A stretch of 64,000 bases of DNA from Epiperipatus broadwayi (Eukaryota; Onychophora; Udeonychophora; Euonychophora; Peripatidae): assembly GCA_028023455.1 (NCBI GenBank), contig JAQFVV010012507.1, positions 1,811,456-1,875,455 of the forward strand, in the 5' to 3' direction. How positions within the stretch are numbered: position 1 is the stretch's first letter; every line of letters starts with the position of its first letter. The notes under the pieces were generated by a model that saw only the letters and a program-made list of their open reading frames with translations, did no database searches and was not told the origin of the DNA. Of the stretch, positions 50,722 to 60,747 are shown in pieces. The position numbers and the translations under genes are program-made.

Positions 50722-50765
50722 CTCCTCACTGATGAAGGCCGCAAGCCAGAAACTAGTCTGGGGAT
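50722..50765 (+). ncRNA. Minimal type I hammerhead ribozyme, family B, core intact
   Basis: Stem I pairs TCCTCA (50723-50728) with TGGGGA (50759-50764): six pairs including one G-U. The core box CTGATGA is at 50729-50735. Stem II pairs GGC (50737-50739) with GCC (50745-50747), framed by an A-A apposition at the first position. GAAA is at 50749-50752. Helix III is the minimal A-C / G-T around TA (50752-50757), forming the palindrome ACTAGT, and C50758 is the predicted cleavage base. All canonical core positions are present. The weak A-A start of stem II is the main doubt about activity. Confidence 0.75.
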
Positions 50766-51175
50766 ATTGGATGAGTAGGCAATAGATAGGGATTTTATGC
50801 ACAAGCCTTCTGGCATACATTGATTCTGGTTGGCACAGAGTGGCACTGCTATATGGAGAGTTTTGCCTGTTTTAATAACAGTAATGTGCTAGCATAAGAA
50901 ATAGTGATCATGTGATGTTTGGTGGTTTGACACCAGTCCTGCCTAATAGGATAGTGGTGGCTATGGTTGTTAAAGAGCTAAAGACACCAAAATGTATAGA
51001 TACTGAACTGCGTTCAGACTCATATGACTATATAAGCTATTGAGTTTAGATTGAAAATATTTTTGTGTTTTCAATTTTTATTCTCATAGTTTTGTAGTTA
51101 AATGGAGATAAAAGGTGGCTGCTGGAGAGTTGCATTACATCCTAAGATCTAGGTCCAGTGCTCTCAGATCCAAAA

Positions 51176-51219
51176 CTCATTACTGACAAAGGCCACAAGC
51201 CAGAAACTAGTCTGGGGAT
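51176..51219 (+). ncRNA. Hammerhead-like motif, family B, downstream direct copy
   Basis: CTGACAA (51183-51189) is followed by the same stem II, GAAA, CTAGTC and TGGGGAT. G8 is A, and the stem I 5' half has changed to CTCATTA, so pairing is weak. It is the equivalent of 50722-50765 one period downstream. Confidence 0.6.
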
Positions 51220-51382
51220 ATTGGATGAGTAGGCACTAGATAGGGATTTTATGGACAAGCCTTCTGGCATCCATTGATTACTCTGGTTGGCACTGAGTGG
51301 CACTACTGTATGGAGAGTTTTGCCTATTTTAATAATAGTAATGTGATAGCATAAGAAATAGTGATCATGTGATATTAATGAG

Positions 51383-52915
51383 ATTATTGTAAACTTGAAT
51401 TTTAAAGAAGATAAATATATAAAAAATATTTATATTCAAATAAATTATTTTAAGAAGATTACAAAGTATTTAAAATGCATTGTGAATCAAGACACTTTGC
51501 CATAGGATCCAATATTTTTATTTTAACTTAAGGCAGTGTAATTACATATTTCATCTATATAATTCAAAATGCAATTTTAATTTATATGAAAATAATTTAT
51601 GGAAGATGTCAAGTTTACACAAGAGGAATATTTAGGAACAACGGAGTGTATTGATTGTCTCACTGATGCTTGATAACCAGGGAATAAAAACTTTATTCTT
51701 AATGAACATTACTTTGCAAATTATGGAAACAAATAGGACATTACCATAAACCTTTAATATATCATATCATCTTTGGGTATCATCATCCATAAATATCTTA
51801 TTTCCTTTGCTTCCAAAATCTACTTGTGTTGGATAATCTAGTTTGGAAAATTCTTAGATGAAAATAAATTGGAAAGATCATTGGGTTACATTTTTTTTTT
51901 AATAAAAAATTTAGGTCTTTCTTGTAAAATGACTTGACTGGGGTAAATAAGTAAACTTAATATGAAGGTAAGATTTTATTTTTCTTCATATTCAATTTAT
52001 TCACTTGATAAGACAAAATTTTTGTTTATTACTAACTTAATTTAGTAATATTTATTTATTTATTCTTTGTATAAACAATTAATATCCTTGAAAGAATGGT
52101 CTATTCTTTCAATGATAGGGACCACACATAGATGGTGGGAGATGGTCACATAAACTGGAATTTCCTCCAAAGGATTTGATAATACAAAAATCTTCATTTT
52201 TATTTATATTGTTTAAATTAAATTTAGTTAGTTAGTACTATTATAATTTTTTTCAAAATTATAAAATTTTATTTATTGTTTTATAATTGTTCATATATTG
52301 TTTGTGTTATAATATATATTTACTATAGAGATATGGGAAGGTATCATTTTAAATGTATATATTTATATAGTAGAGATGTATGAAAAGCACTCATAATTTT
52401 AAATGTTGATATACATAAAGATAAATTTAAATTGTTGTGAATTAATAAACATTGTTAAATTTTTATTTTATTTTAAGAAAGTCTGATTTATTTAATTTAT
52501 TTATTTTCATAATAAAATAAGGTTAAATACTCATATATATATATATCATAATTTGACATCATAATAAATTGGTTGGAAGTAATTTTGAGAATCTATTGAT
52601 TGAAGTTACATTGAATAATATTATTGCTACAGGATATTAATGGAACCTCTGAAAAGAGTTAATTGCAGAATCCATCCTGAGTTTGAATACTGAGCATAAT
52701 GGAGTAATCAAGAGAGATGAAGATTGGGTGAATTGATCTAAATTATATTTATAGTTAATATTTAGATATTAAATTATCTGATTTGAAATAGATGCAATCA
52801 TAGATTTATTTTTATCACGTCATTCATGGCACCCTATATGGAGACCCTAAGTCTGACTATAGTTAGAAGTGTTCACCAATATTTCTTAAGGGAATCTGGT
52901 CCATTATAATATATT
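51383..52915. other. AT-rich gene-free stretch
   Basis: No exon or element is recognised. Slightly GC-richer patches at 52100-52160 and 52630-52720 carry no identifiable motif. Confidence 0.45.
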
Positions 52916-52919
52916 AAGT

Positions 52920-54112
52920 TAAAGAGGAGAAAAAAGAGATAAAGTGAATAAATAAACCTTACTTTGATTTTTTTTTGATTTTTGACTTGAATATTAATTC
53001 TTATCAGAAATTAATTAGCAGCACTTGAAAGATAAAGTCACAACATTCCACCACTGTCATTAAATATGGCCACCTAAGGGGGAAAAAGATCACTTTGGGA
53101 ACAAAATTATTTTAAATTTTGTCAAAGGTAAAAGGTGTCGATAGGATGTGTGCAGCTGACTAAAATCAGGGAGGGGGATAAAAAGCAAATACATCATGCT
53201 TCTTGGAGAGTCTTAGATCTTCATCTTCTAAAGAAAACAGTTTGCTATAAAATTGATTTTTCCAAGAAGTCACAAAAATTGCCCCAAGCTACTCTCCACA
53301 GTGTATTGAATCATTATAATATGTGTGAGTAGAGAAAGTTCATTTGCTGATAGTAGTTCCTTACTGAAGTGTTAGAATGCTGAGAGTGAAGTTATAGCCT
53401 ACCTAAATTTTTGAACTCTAGACTACCTACAAGCTGCGATAAGAGAGTATAACAGATTTTTCCCAGGAGAACAAAAGACCATCCATGGTAAATTGAACAA
53501 TTTATCCTACCAGTAAGATAATTTATTTCATAACTTAAAAGTGATCACTTTCTTGAACTATAAGTATAGCAAGTGCCGTGTTGTAACAGACTATAAAAAA
53601 AGAATCTGAATCTTAGAAAACAGTAGTATTTAATAACCATTCGAACTCATTTGATTTTATATTGTTTTTCTCTATTTAGTTTTTGAAATAATTATAGCTT
53701 AATAGATCACAGGAATATAACTTGCATTGTTGTCTATTTAAATTTGTTATTAACGGGATAAAATTATTTAAATTTAACAATTATTACTTTAGCAAATAAA
53801 TTGCTGATGCTGTATTAAAAAGTACAATTTACTGGGTGTAGCAAATAATTTTATAATAATAAGTAATAAAGATGGGGGGGGGGTTAGCCCAGTGGATTTT
53901 TGAATAGAATCCCTGGTACCTCTAAAACAAATTAAAAGCTGGTTATATCCTCAACTATTATTTAAGTGTCTGTATGACCAGGAAAAATAATTGTGTTCAC
54001 TAAAGTTACCTGACATATTCTAATAAAGAAATTATCAAAGGGAACATAATTTGATCACTGAATACAACTAATAAATTATATAAACCCGAAGATACCGATG
54101 AATGGTGCAATA
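52920..54112 (+). repeat. 1.2-kb dispersed repeat, copy 1 (empty TTAA site)
   Basis: It aligns over its whole length with 57880-59755. Shared segments include AATTAGCAGCACTTGAAAGA, AATCAGGGAGGGGGATAAAA and ATATAACTTGCATTGTTGT. The internal site TAGCTTAATAGATC (near 53696) is unoccupied, whereas the partner holds a MITE at the same TTAA. A tRNA-like A box (TTAGCCCAGTGG, near 53885) is embedded, suggesting a SINE within the unit. The open frame 53135-53332 is not conserved as a frame in the partner. Confidence 0.8.
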
Positions 54113-54479
54113 TCATCCAATGTGAGTACTTATTAGCCCTAATGCCCACCCAGAACACAAGATAATGTGCCACTGCTTTTTGTATCTAAAAGATCGTACG
54201 CTGGGAATTAAAAATTTTAATTAAAGCTGGAATCGTTATTATACGAAGGCGCTACTAGGAAAAGAACCTAGAGCCACGAAATTAAGAGAATCTTATATTC
54301 ATGGCTGTTAATTTGTATATGTATGATAGACGCAGCCAAACTCCTCCTTTACAATTGTATTTTTAATATGTACAAATACGATATGATAATAAGTTTTATC
54401 ATCACATATAAATGCTAAAGGAACAAACAAGTACACTTTTATAAGTTTCAATTAATAATACGCTTTATTATAATTTACT

Positions 54480-55850
54480 TTTTTTTTATTCAAGACCAAT
54501 TTGTAAAACAAATCACTAATAATTCCCCTCTACCTTCCTCCCTACTATACTCTTAACATGATCGTTCTTTTCTCTCTCTCTCTTTTTTAATAATAATAAT
54601 AAAAAAAAAACAAAGGTGAAGAATAATATATGTATTTCGTTCGTTCTCGAAGGAACATGCACTTTTACTTATATAAGCATCCCAAAATGATCCAAATCTA
54701 GACCAGTATAGAGACTAGCGGCTTATTATTAGGAGTCAGTTATTACACTAACCCCCTACCCTCTCTTTCAATAATTACTCAACCCTTAAAACATTTCATT
54801 TTTACTTTCTAAATCATTTCTCCATTCTATTTTGATAACAATTTCTGGGTTTCATTCATGGGATTATTATTATTTTTACCCTCTCCCAATAGTCTTGAAA
54901 ATTTCGTCAAAATTTATAAAAAAAAAACTCTCCATAAAGAAAGATAAAAAATACAAATATGAATAAATTACATATTCTAAATAAACTAATTAGGTAATGT
55001 ATAAATAAGCATTATAAATATATATAACAAAAACCCCTTCTATTGTCGCAACTTATAGTTCATGGCTGATTAAATATAATCCTAAATAGATATATTTTAA
55101 GTTTACCAATCTATTGTTCAATCAATAACAATATTTCTTTTACTCTGATCGATCAGTGTATGTCCATATGAGTTTCTTCTTATCCCTTGGGAGTTGATTC
55201 TCTGCAGTGAAGTTTGTTCCCCAGCTAGCTTGTTTTCTGCTATGTGGTTTGGTGTTTCATGAGGTGGTTTCCCAGTCGATGAAAATCTAGGAATGAAGTA
55301 GTGTCCCGGCTGGGGACGGATTCTATTCGTTTAACCTTTAATCATTTTTATTTCCATTTTTTTCTATAATAGTTCTCTTCTTTTTATTAAAAGAAAAAGT
55401 AATAAGCTAATAATTAATACAATAGGTTTTTCTCCCTATTTATAGTCTTTTTTATCCATTGTCCTTTTATTTGATCACGTTCCCAGCCAGTGATTGCATT
55501 TCTTTTATTTTTGTTTTTAACACCTCCCAACTATAAGCCACGACAATAGAATTAATTACAATTCTTTTCTCTCTCCCCTCCCTTCAGATTAGAAAATTTA
55601 ATTAAAATTGTTTTCCAAAAACAAATATATCTATATATCTTTTTTAATATCACTTCTGATGTAATCTCTCAATCCAATTAAAAAAATAACTAATCTACCA
55701 TTTGCCTTTTTTCTATCTGTTTTTTTTTTTTTTTCAAATCCCAATAAAAAACTAATAAATAATACCAAAAACCTACTATAAAAATCTAATAAATAATACC
55801 AAAAAAAAAACTTTCTATACACACCGCATTTATTTTTTATTTTATCTAAT
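54480..55850. other. Pyrimidine-rich stretch with a GC-richer island
   Basis: The plus strand is strongly pyrimidine-biased with many T/C tracts. A GC-richer island lies at 55140-55330 (next entry). No further element is recognised. Related short words (GTCCCGGCTGGGGACGG near 55303; GTTCCCAGCCAGTGATTG near 55480 in inverse orientation) suggest a decayed inverted structure. Confidence 0.35.
55131..55339 (-). other. Unassigned GC-richer open frame of 68 codons
   Basis: On the minus strand a frame without ATG starts after a TAA and reads NRIRPQPGHYFIPRF, then STGKPPHETPNHIAENKLAG and NSYGHTLIDQSKR before a stop. Amino-acid composition is far less AT-biased than the background. A donor-like A/GTAAAA lies near 55146, but the upstream side lacks a pyrimidine tract. 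It could be a retrotransposon coding relic. I do not recognise the family. Confidence 0.3.
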
Positions 55851-56179
55851 ATACATATGTGTATATATGTAATTTACATGCACAGAAAATATAACATGAG
55901 CCGGTCAAAATTATCGGCTCAATAAGAATAGGGATTATAAAAGTATAAAATTTTAAATATAAATGTTTCAAAAAAAAAAAACAACAACAACGCATATGTA
56001 GATAGGGGAAAAAGAGTAGTCAAAATGATAGGGAAATAATTGCTTGAAGGAAAATGTCAACAGAGGGAAAGACGTCAGCAGATGTGTTAATGAAATAAAA
56101 ATACGAAAATAAAATAAAAACTAAGCATAATATATGAGATAGAAAGAAGATATAAAATTGATAGAAGTAGAAGTGTATG

Positions 56180-56480
56180 GAATTAAGAAGTGGAAAAAAT
56201 AAGACCATGGAAGAAGATCAAAAGGAAGAGCTAAAAGACATGGAGCAATTAATATGAAAAATATTTAAAGGGCTGATGGCAGAATTTAAAAAAAGAAATA
56301 AGCATGTTCAAAGAAGAAGTTAAGGCAGAATTTAAAGAAATGAGAGAAAAGTTTTAGTTGGAGATAAGAAGATAGTAAAGAAGGCATAGAGTATAGAATC
56401 GGGGGAAGTAAAAACAGACAAGTAAGAGAGTCTAGAGATGAATGTAGTAGTAAGCAAGGAAAACATGCCAAGCATAGTTT
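56180..56480 (+). pseudogene. Coiled-coil fragment resembling a LINE ORF1
   Basis: Plus-strand pieces read EEDQKEELKDMEQLI, IFKGLMAEFKK and EVKAEFKEMREKF with frame changes between them. These Glu/Lys-rich heptad-like repeats resemble ORF1 coiled coils of non-LTR retrotransposons. No RNA-binding or endonuclease block follows. Identification is tentative. Confidence 0.35.
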
Positions 56481-56499
56481 AACCTATTTTTTAAAAATA

Positions 56500-57650
56500 C
56501 AAACATTTTATGGGCAAGATGGAATAGCCTCAAAAAGTTTTTTGCAATAAATGCAATGTCTGAGACATCAAACTGACAGTGACTATGAGTCTTTTACTGA
56601 GCGAGGGACAGGTTTGTTTGGAATCCCTGTTCAAAAAACTAGAGGTTTTTATGCAATACAGTCAAGTGTTCATGAAAACATAATGAGGACCCCCAGGAGG
56701 TTGTCAAAAATAAGGTAGCACAGGAAAAATACAAGGAAGAGCAATGGTATGTAGCCTTCTTTAGGAAACAAGTGGTGCAACGAAGGGTGATGACAGCATG
56801 TCTAATGATAGAAAAACAAATCATGATTTTCCATCAAAATTTTCTCAACACAGTGGGACACCTGTTGATCAGCACATGATATGGGACCATTGAACAGATG
56901 GTGAAAATGCTAAGTGCATTTGACAGATAAAACTGGAGGTGAACAAACTTTTAAATACGTTAACAAAATACTAAACTGAAAGGGTGAACTCCAACTTAAT
57001 ACTATCGTGTTTACAGATATTTCAGAAAATAAAAGAAAGGATAAGGGGTCCACTGCTAAAAACAAAGGGAAAGCAATATGTGCAAGATCTCCATCTCTAG
57101 TGGAAAAATTTAGAAGCCAAGATAAATATAAGGATGAAGATCTTGATGTAAAGTTAAGAGACTCGTGTGAGAAACATAGTGAAACAGCTCGATCACCATC
57201 ACCTCTACCCTCTCCAGAATATCAAAAGAGATAAAGTAGACCATAAACCAGACAGACTTAAAACCTGCATACCATCAGCATGCTTTAATGGTAAACAAAA
57301 TTGGATAGAGATTAGGTAACAAAGTTTTATTGAGTTGGGAAGAATAAGCTGAGAGTCATTGGTAATTGGGGAGGTGCATATGAAAGTAAGGGAAAATCAT
57401 AGCCCAGAAATTCCTATGCCTCATTAAGTATGGTAGGATGGATCATTAAATGCCCTTAGAGGGAGGGTGGACCAAGTCACCATGAGCAGATAAGCCTCAA
57501 AATGGATGAGCAATGCTCCAGCTTGGTCAAACTTGGGCTCTGAATATTATATCCATACCATGAACATGGAAATATTCTTTGTTTGATGCACCATTTTAAA
57601 CCCCTAAAATGTGAGCTTTATAGCCACACACCACATAGAACAGTCAGCAG
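56500..57650 (+). pseudogene. Decayed coding sequence of unknown family, possibly a processed pseudogene
   Basis: Broken plus-strand frames with protein-like composition run through the region: SDYESFTERGTGLFGIPVQK (about 56578-56640), TPRRLSKIR, FFRKQVVQRRVMTACLMI (about 56758-56812), QNFLNTVGHLLIST. An open frame (57007-57234) is rich in Lys/Ser and ends in SPSPLPSPEYQKR. Further frames such as NGKQNWIEIR and VIGEVHMKV lie at 57290-57390. GC is higher than the background throughout. Absence of visible introns fits a retrocopy or a retroelement gene. I do not recognise the protein. Confidence 0.4.
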
Positions 57651-57740
57651 ATAGATAAATAATAAACTGAGAAGTTAAAGGTTATTAAGAATAAAAACAA
57701 GGTTTAACACCCTATTTTATTGTTGTCCTCGATGGCAGAG

Positions 57741-57880
57741 GTATTGTACTGTATTTTTGGTATAATTTTGTATTGGGAATTTAGAATTTTAAATTATCAA
57801 ATCCCCCCACCCCCCAAAATTTTTTTTTTAAATACCCGATGTATTTTTTTTTGACAATGTAGGTTATATATATATTACCT
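57741..57880 (+). repeat. Dispersed repeat fragment, pair of 48421-48552
   Basis: Same word order as at 48421, including a C-rich interruption (57802-57816) absent from the partner. It directly precedes the larger repeat copy at 57880. Confidence 0.7.
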
Positions 57881-59755
57881 TAAAGAGAAAAAAAAAGAGA
57901 TAAAGAGAATAACCAAACCTTACTTTGATGTTTGCTAAGATAAGAATATAAATTCTTATTGCAAATTAATTAGCAGCACTTGAAAGATAAAGTCACAGCA
58001 TTCCATCGCGGTCATCAAAGATGTCCACCAAAGGGGAAAAGGATGACTTTGGGAACAAAATTACTTTTAAATTTGGTCAAAGTTAAAAGATATCAGCAGG
58101 ATGTGCTCAGCAGACTAAAATCAGGGAGGGGGATAAAAAGCACATTCATCATGCATCTTAGTGAGTTTTTGATATATTGAATCATCATTATAGGTGTAAG
58201 TAGAGAAAGTTCATTTGCTGATAGTATTTCCTCCCTGAAATCTTAGAAAGCCAAGGAAACCATAATCTACCTAAATTTTGGAACTCTGGACTACCTAGAA
58301 GCTGTGATAAGAGAGTATAATGGATCTCTCTCAAAAGAACAAAAGACCATGAATGATAATTACACAGTGTTATAAATTGAACAATTCATCTTTTTGTTAA
58401 GAGACTTCATTTCATAACTTAAAAGTAATAACTTTCTTGAACTATAAGTATAGTAAATGCTGCATTGCATCAGACTATGCAAAAAAGAATGTGAATCTTA
58501 GAAAATAGTAGTGTTTAATAACCATTTGAATTTATTTGTTTTTATAGTGTTATTCTCTTAGATTTAGTTCTTAAAATAATTGTAGCTTAACTCTTTTACT
58601 GTTAGGTTCAAGTAAACTCGAGCAGAGCTTTAACTCACTCTAAAACCGGAACTTTTTATATTATCATAGCAAATTTACATTCATTTTAAAGCTTAAAAAG
58701 TACAGTAAGATGCTGCCCTCTCTAGAATTATTTTACAAATAAAAAATCAATAATATTTAAATGTGAAGCTACAACAATGGGAGAAGGCAGACTTGTTTAG
58801 ATGCTGATTTGTTGGTTCTCATTTTGAACAAAAGGGAACACCTGTCAATAATTTTCACTGCTCTAACTTCTTTGTTTTGATTTTGGAAATGAAAATGAAT
58901 GTTTTAGAGTGTTTTTATTTTTATTTTTTTACATATTATAAATTATTTTGATAAAATATGCTGAAAGAAATTATTTTAGAAAAATAGTTAAGATTTTAGT
59001 AAAAATTATTCACTTTTACATGAAGGTAAATTGAGAAAGAAAATCATTGATGTACTCAACATTTTCTAATAGGTTACAAACATTCTTTTTATGTTCTCTG
59101 CTATAAAATATTTTTATAATTATAAATAGAAATTTATTTTTGAAAAAACTTTCGTTCACTTTCATATTCTGACAAATTATTAATTTGCCTTTTACAAACA
59201 AAAGTAAAATGAATATATTATTAAAAGATGAAATTAGATTTACTACTGATTCTGTAATTGACCAATCAAAAGTTTAGAGTTTTAACTCACTTGACCAAGC
59301 TGATTTTTGTACAATAAAAAGTTAATAAATCATAGGAATATAACTTGCATTGTTGTTTACTTAAGTTTGTTATTAATAAAATAAACTTTTTAAAATTCAA
59401 TAACTATTACTTTACCAAATAAATTGCTGATGCCATATTAAAAAGTATAATTCTCTGGGTATAGCAAATAATTTTATAATAATATCCAATAAAGATAGGG
59501 GGTGGGGTTAGGCCAGTGGATTCTTGTATAGGATCTTAGAACCTTTGAAATAAATTAAAAGTTGGTTCTGTCCTCAACTAATATTCAAGTTTAGTTATGT
59601 TAAGTGGGGTTGTGTGACCATGAAAAATAATTGCGTTCGATAAAATTACTTGATATATACTAATGAAGGGATTATTAAAGTGAATGTAATTTGATCACCA
59701 AATATGAAGTAATAAATCGCTTAAACCCTAAAATACTGATGGATAGTACAATATA
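57880..59755 (+). repeat. 1.2-kb dispersed repeat, copy 2, split by a MITE
   Basis: It aligns with 52920-54112 on both sides of the MITE at 58587-59325. The left part ends TGTAGCTTAA and the right part resumes TTAATAAATCATAGGAATATAACTTG-like. Excluding the MITE it is about 1.13 kb. The open frame at 57980-58180 is not preserved in the partner copy. Confidence 0.8.
58587..59325 (+). mobile_element. piggyBac-like MITE, copy 2, with paralogous empty site
   Basis: It is bounded by TTAA at 58587-58590 and 59322-59325, and inserted in the repeat whose other copy (near 53700) has a single TTAA. The left end reads CTCTTTTACTG after TTAA. The right end in reverse complement reads CTTTTTATTG. It is inverted relative to the copy at 48949-49702 and is more decayed at its termini. 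The empty/filled comparison independently proves target-site duplication of TTAA. Confidence 0.85.
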
Positions 59756-59921
59756 AAAATATGAACATTGTCTAGTACTGTTTTGGTCTTGGAGGGTTCT
59801 ACCCATAGGGTACAATATATATATATATTCACTAGATGGAGCTTTACCAATAGCCCACTAACAAGCTTTGTTTACATAAACGCTGAGAGAGATAAAATTC
59901 AATATCTCTTTCATTGTCTCC

Positions 59922-59970
59922 AATCTTTAAATCATGGTTTCGAGCTAGTTGGCTCATGTCAGTAAAGAAT
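59922..59970 (-). ncRNA. Hammerhead-like motif, family C, unit 1
   Basis: Minus strand: stem I TCTTTA (59963-59968) with TAAAGA (59924-59929), box CTGACAT (59956-59962), stem II GAGC-CAACTA-GCTC (59942-59955), GAAA (59938-59941), then CCATGATT as a minimal helix III. Stem I, stem II and GAAA are all good. The core box differs from CUGANGA at its last two positions, so activity is unlikely as it stands. Confidence 0.6.
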
Positions 59971-60339
59971 AGGAAGACTAGAAACTAGATCTAAACACCA
60001 ACTCTACAATCAGCATTTATGAAACATGTTTCTATCAGCCTGAAAGCATGGATTTTTCAGATACGTAAATATGTTCAAATCCAGTCAAACAAAATAGATA
60101 ACTATATGGGTCTAAATTCAGTTCAGTTTCACCATATAGTAAAAGCCTCTGCAATCTATATCATTGCAAAAACCTTCAAAGGTACATTTATGATAAACAA
60201 AACAAGCTATAAATTTCGTAACTTGCTCATAGCTTGCATTTTATGATCACTAGATGGAGCTTTACCAATAACTCACTAACAAGCTTTGTTTACATAAACG
60301 CTGAGAGAGATAGAATTCAATATCTCTTTCATTGTCTCC

Positions 60340-60388
60340 AACCTTTAAACCATGGTTTCGAGCTAGTTGGCTTATGTCAGTAAAAGGT
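60340..60388 (-). ncRNA. Hammerhead-like motif, family C, unit 2
   Basis: Same layout one period downstream: CTGACAT, AAGC with GCTC (first pair lost), GAAA, CCATGGTT (helix III palindrome ACCATGGT fully formed here) and TAAAGG pairing with CCTTTTA with one bulge. It shares the CAT core deviation with unit 1, so the deviation predates the tandem duplication or is a feature of the family. Confidence 0.6.
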
Positions 60389-60747
60389 AGGAAGACTAAA
60401 AACTAGATCTAAACACCAACGCTACAATCAGCTTTTATGAAACACATTTCTATCAGCCTGAAAGCATGAATTTCTCATTTACATAAATATCTTCAAATCC
60501 AGTCAAACAAACTAGATAGCTATATAGGTCTGAATTCAGTTCACTTTCACCATATAGTAAAAGCCTCTGCAATCTATATCATTGCAAAAACCTTCAAGGG
60601 TACATTTATGATAAACAAAACAAGTTATAAATTTCTTGACTTGCTCATAGCTTGTATTTTATGATCACTAGCTGCAGCTTTACCAATAGCGCACTAACAA
60701 GCTTTGTTTACATAAATGCTGAGAGAGATAGAATTCAATATCTCTTA

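Larger units (their letters stand above)
50164..51372 (+). mobile_element. Retrozyme-like insertion, family B: one inverted and two direct copies
   Basis: A 454-nt non-coding unit is present as an inverted partial copy (50164-50543, minus), a 5'-shortened direct copy (50544-50912) and a nearly complete direct copy (50913-51372). Equivalent core positions in the direct copies are 50729 and 51183, giving the 454-nt period. TATTAATGAG flanks the whole block directly (50154-50163 and 51373-51382), consistent with a target-site duplication around a single compound insertion. Each unit holds one minimal type I hammerhead-like motif and no open frame. This matches the layout of metazoan retrozymes and of PLE-type integration. 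Confidence 0.8.
59829..60747 (-). mobile_element. 418-bp tandem array with hammerhead-like motif, family C
   Basis: Two full units and a short third (starts of the ACTAG(A/C)TG word at 59831, 60249 and 60667) repeat with a period of 418 bp and high identity. The ribozyme-like motif is on the minus strand once per full unit. No conserved open frame exists: the frames at 59768-59965 and 60019-60246 are not maintained between units. The layout matches a dimer-plus cDNA of a circular or concatemeric RNA. Flanks are AT repeats, so a target duplication cannot be judged. Confidence 0.75.
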
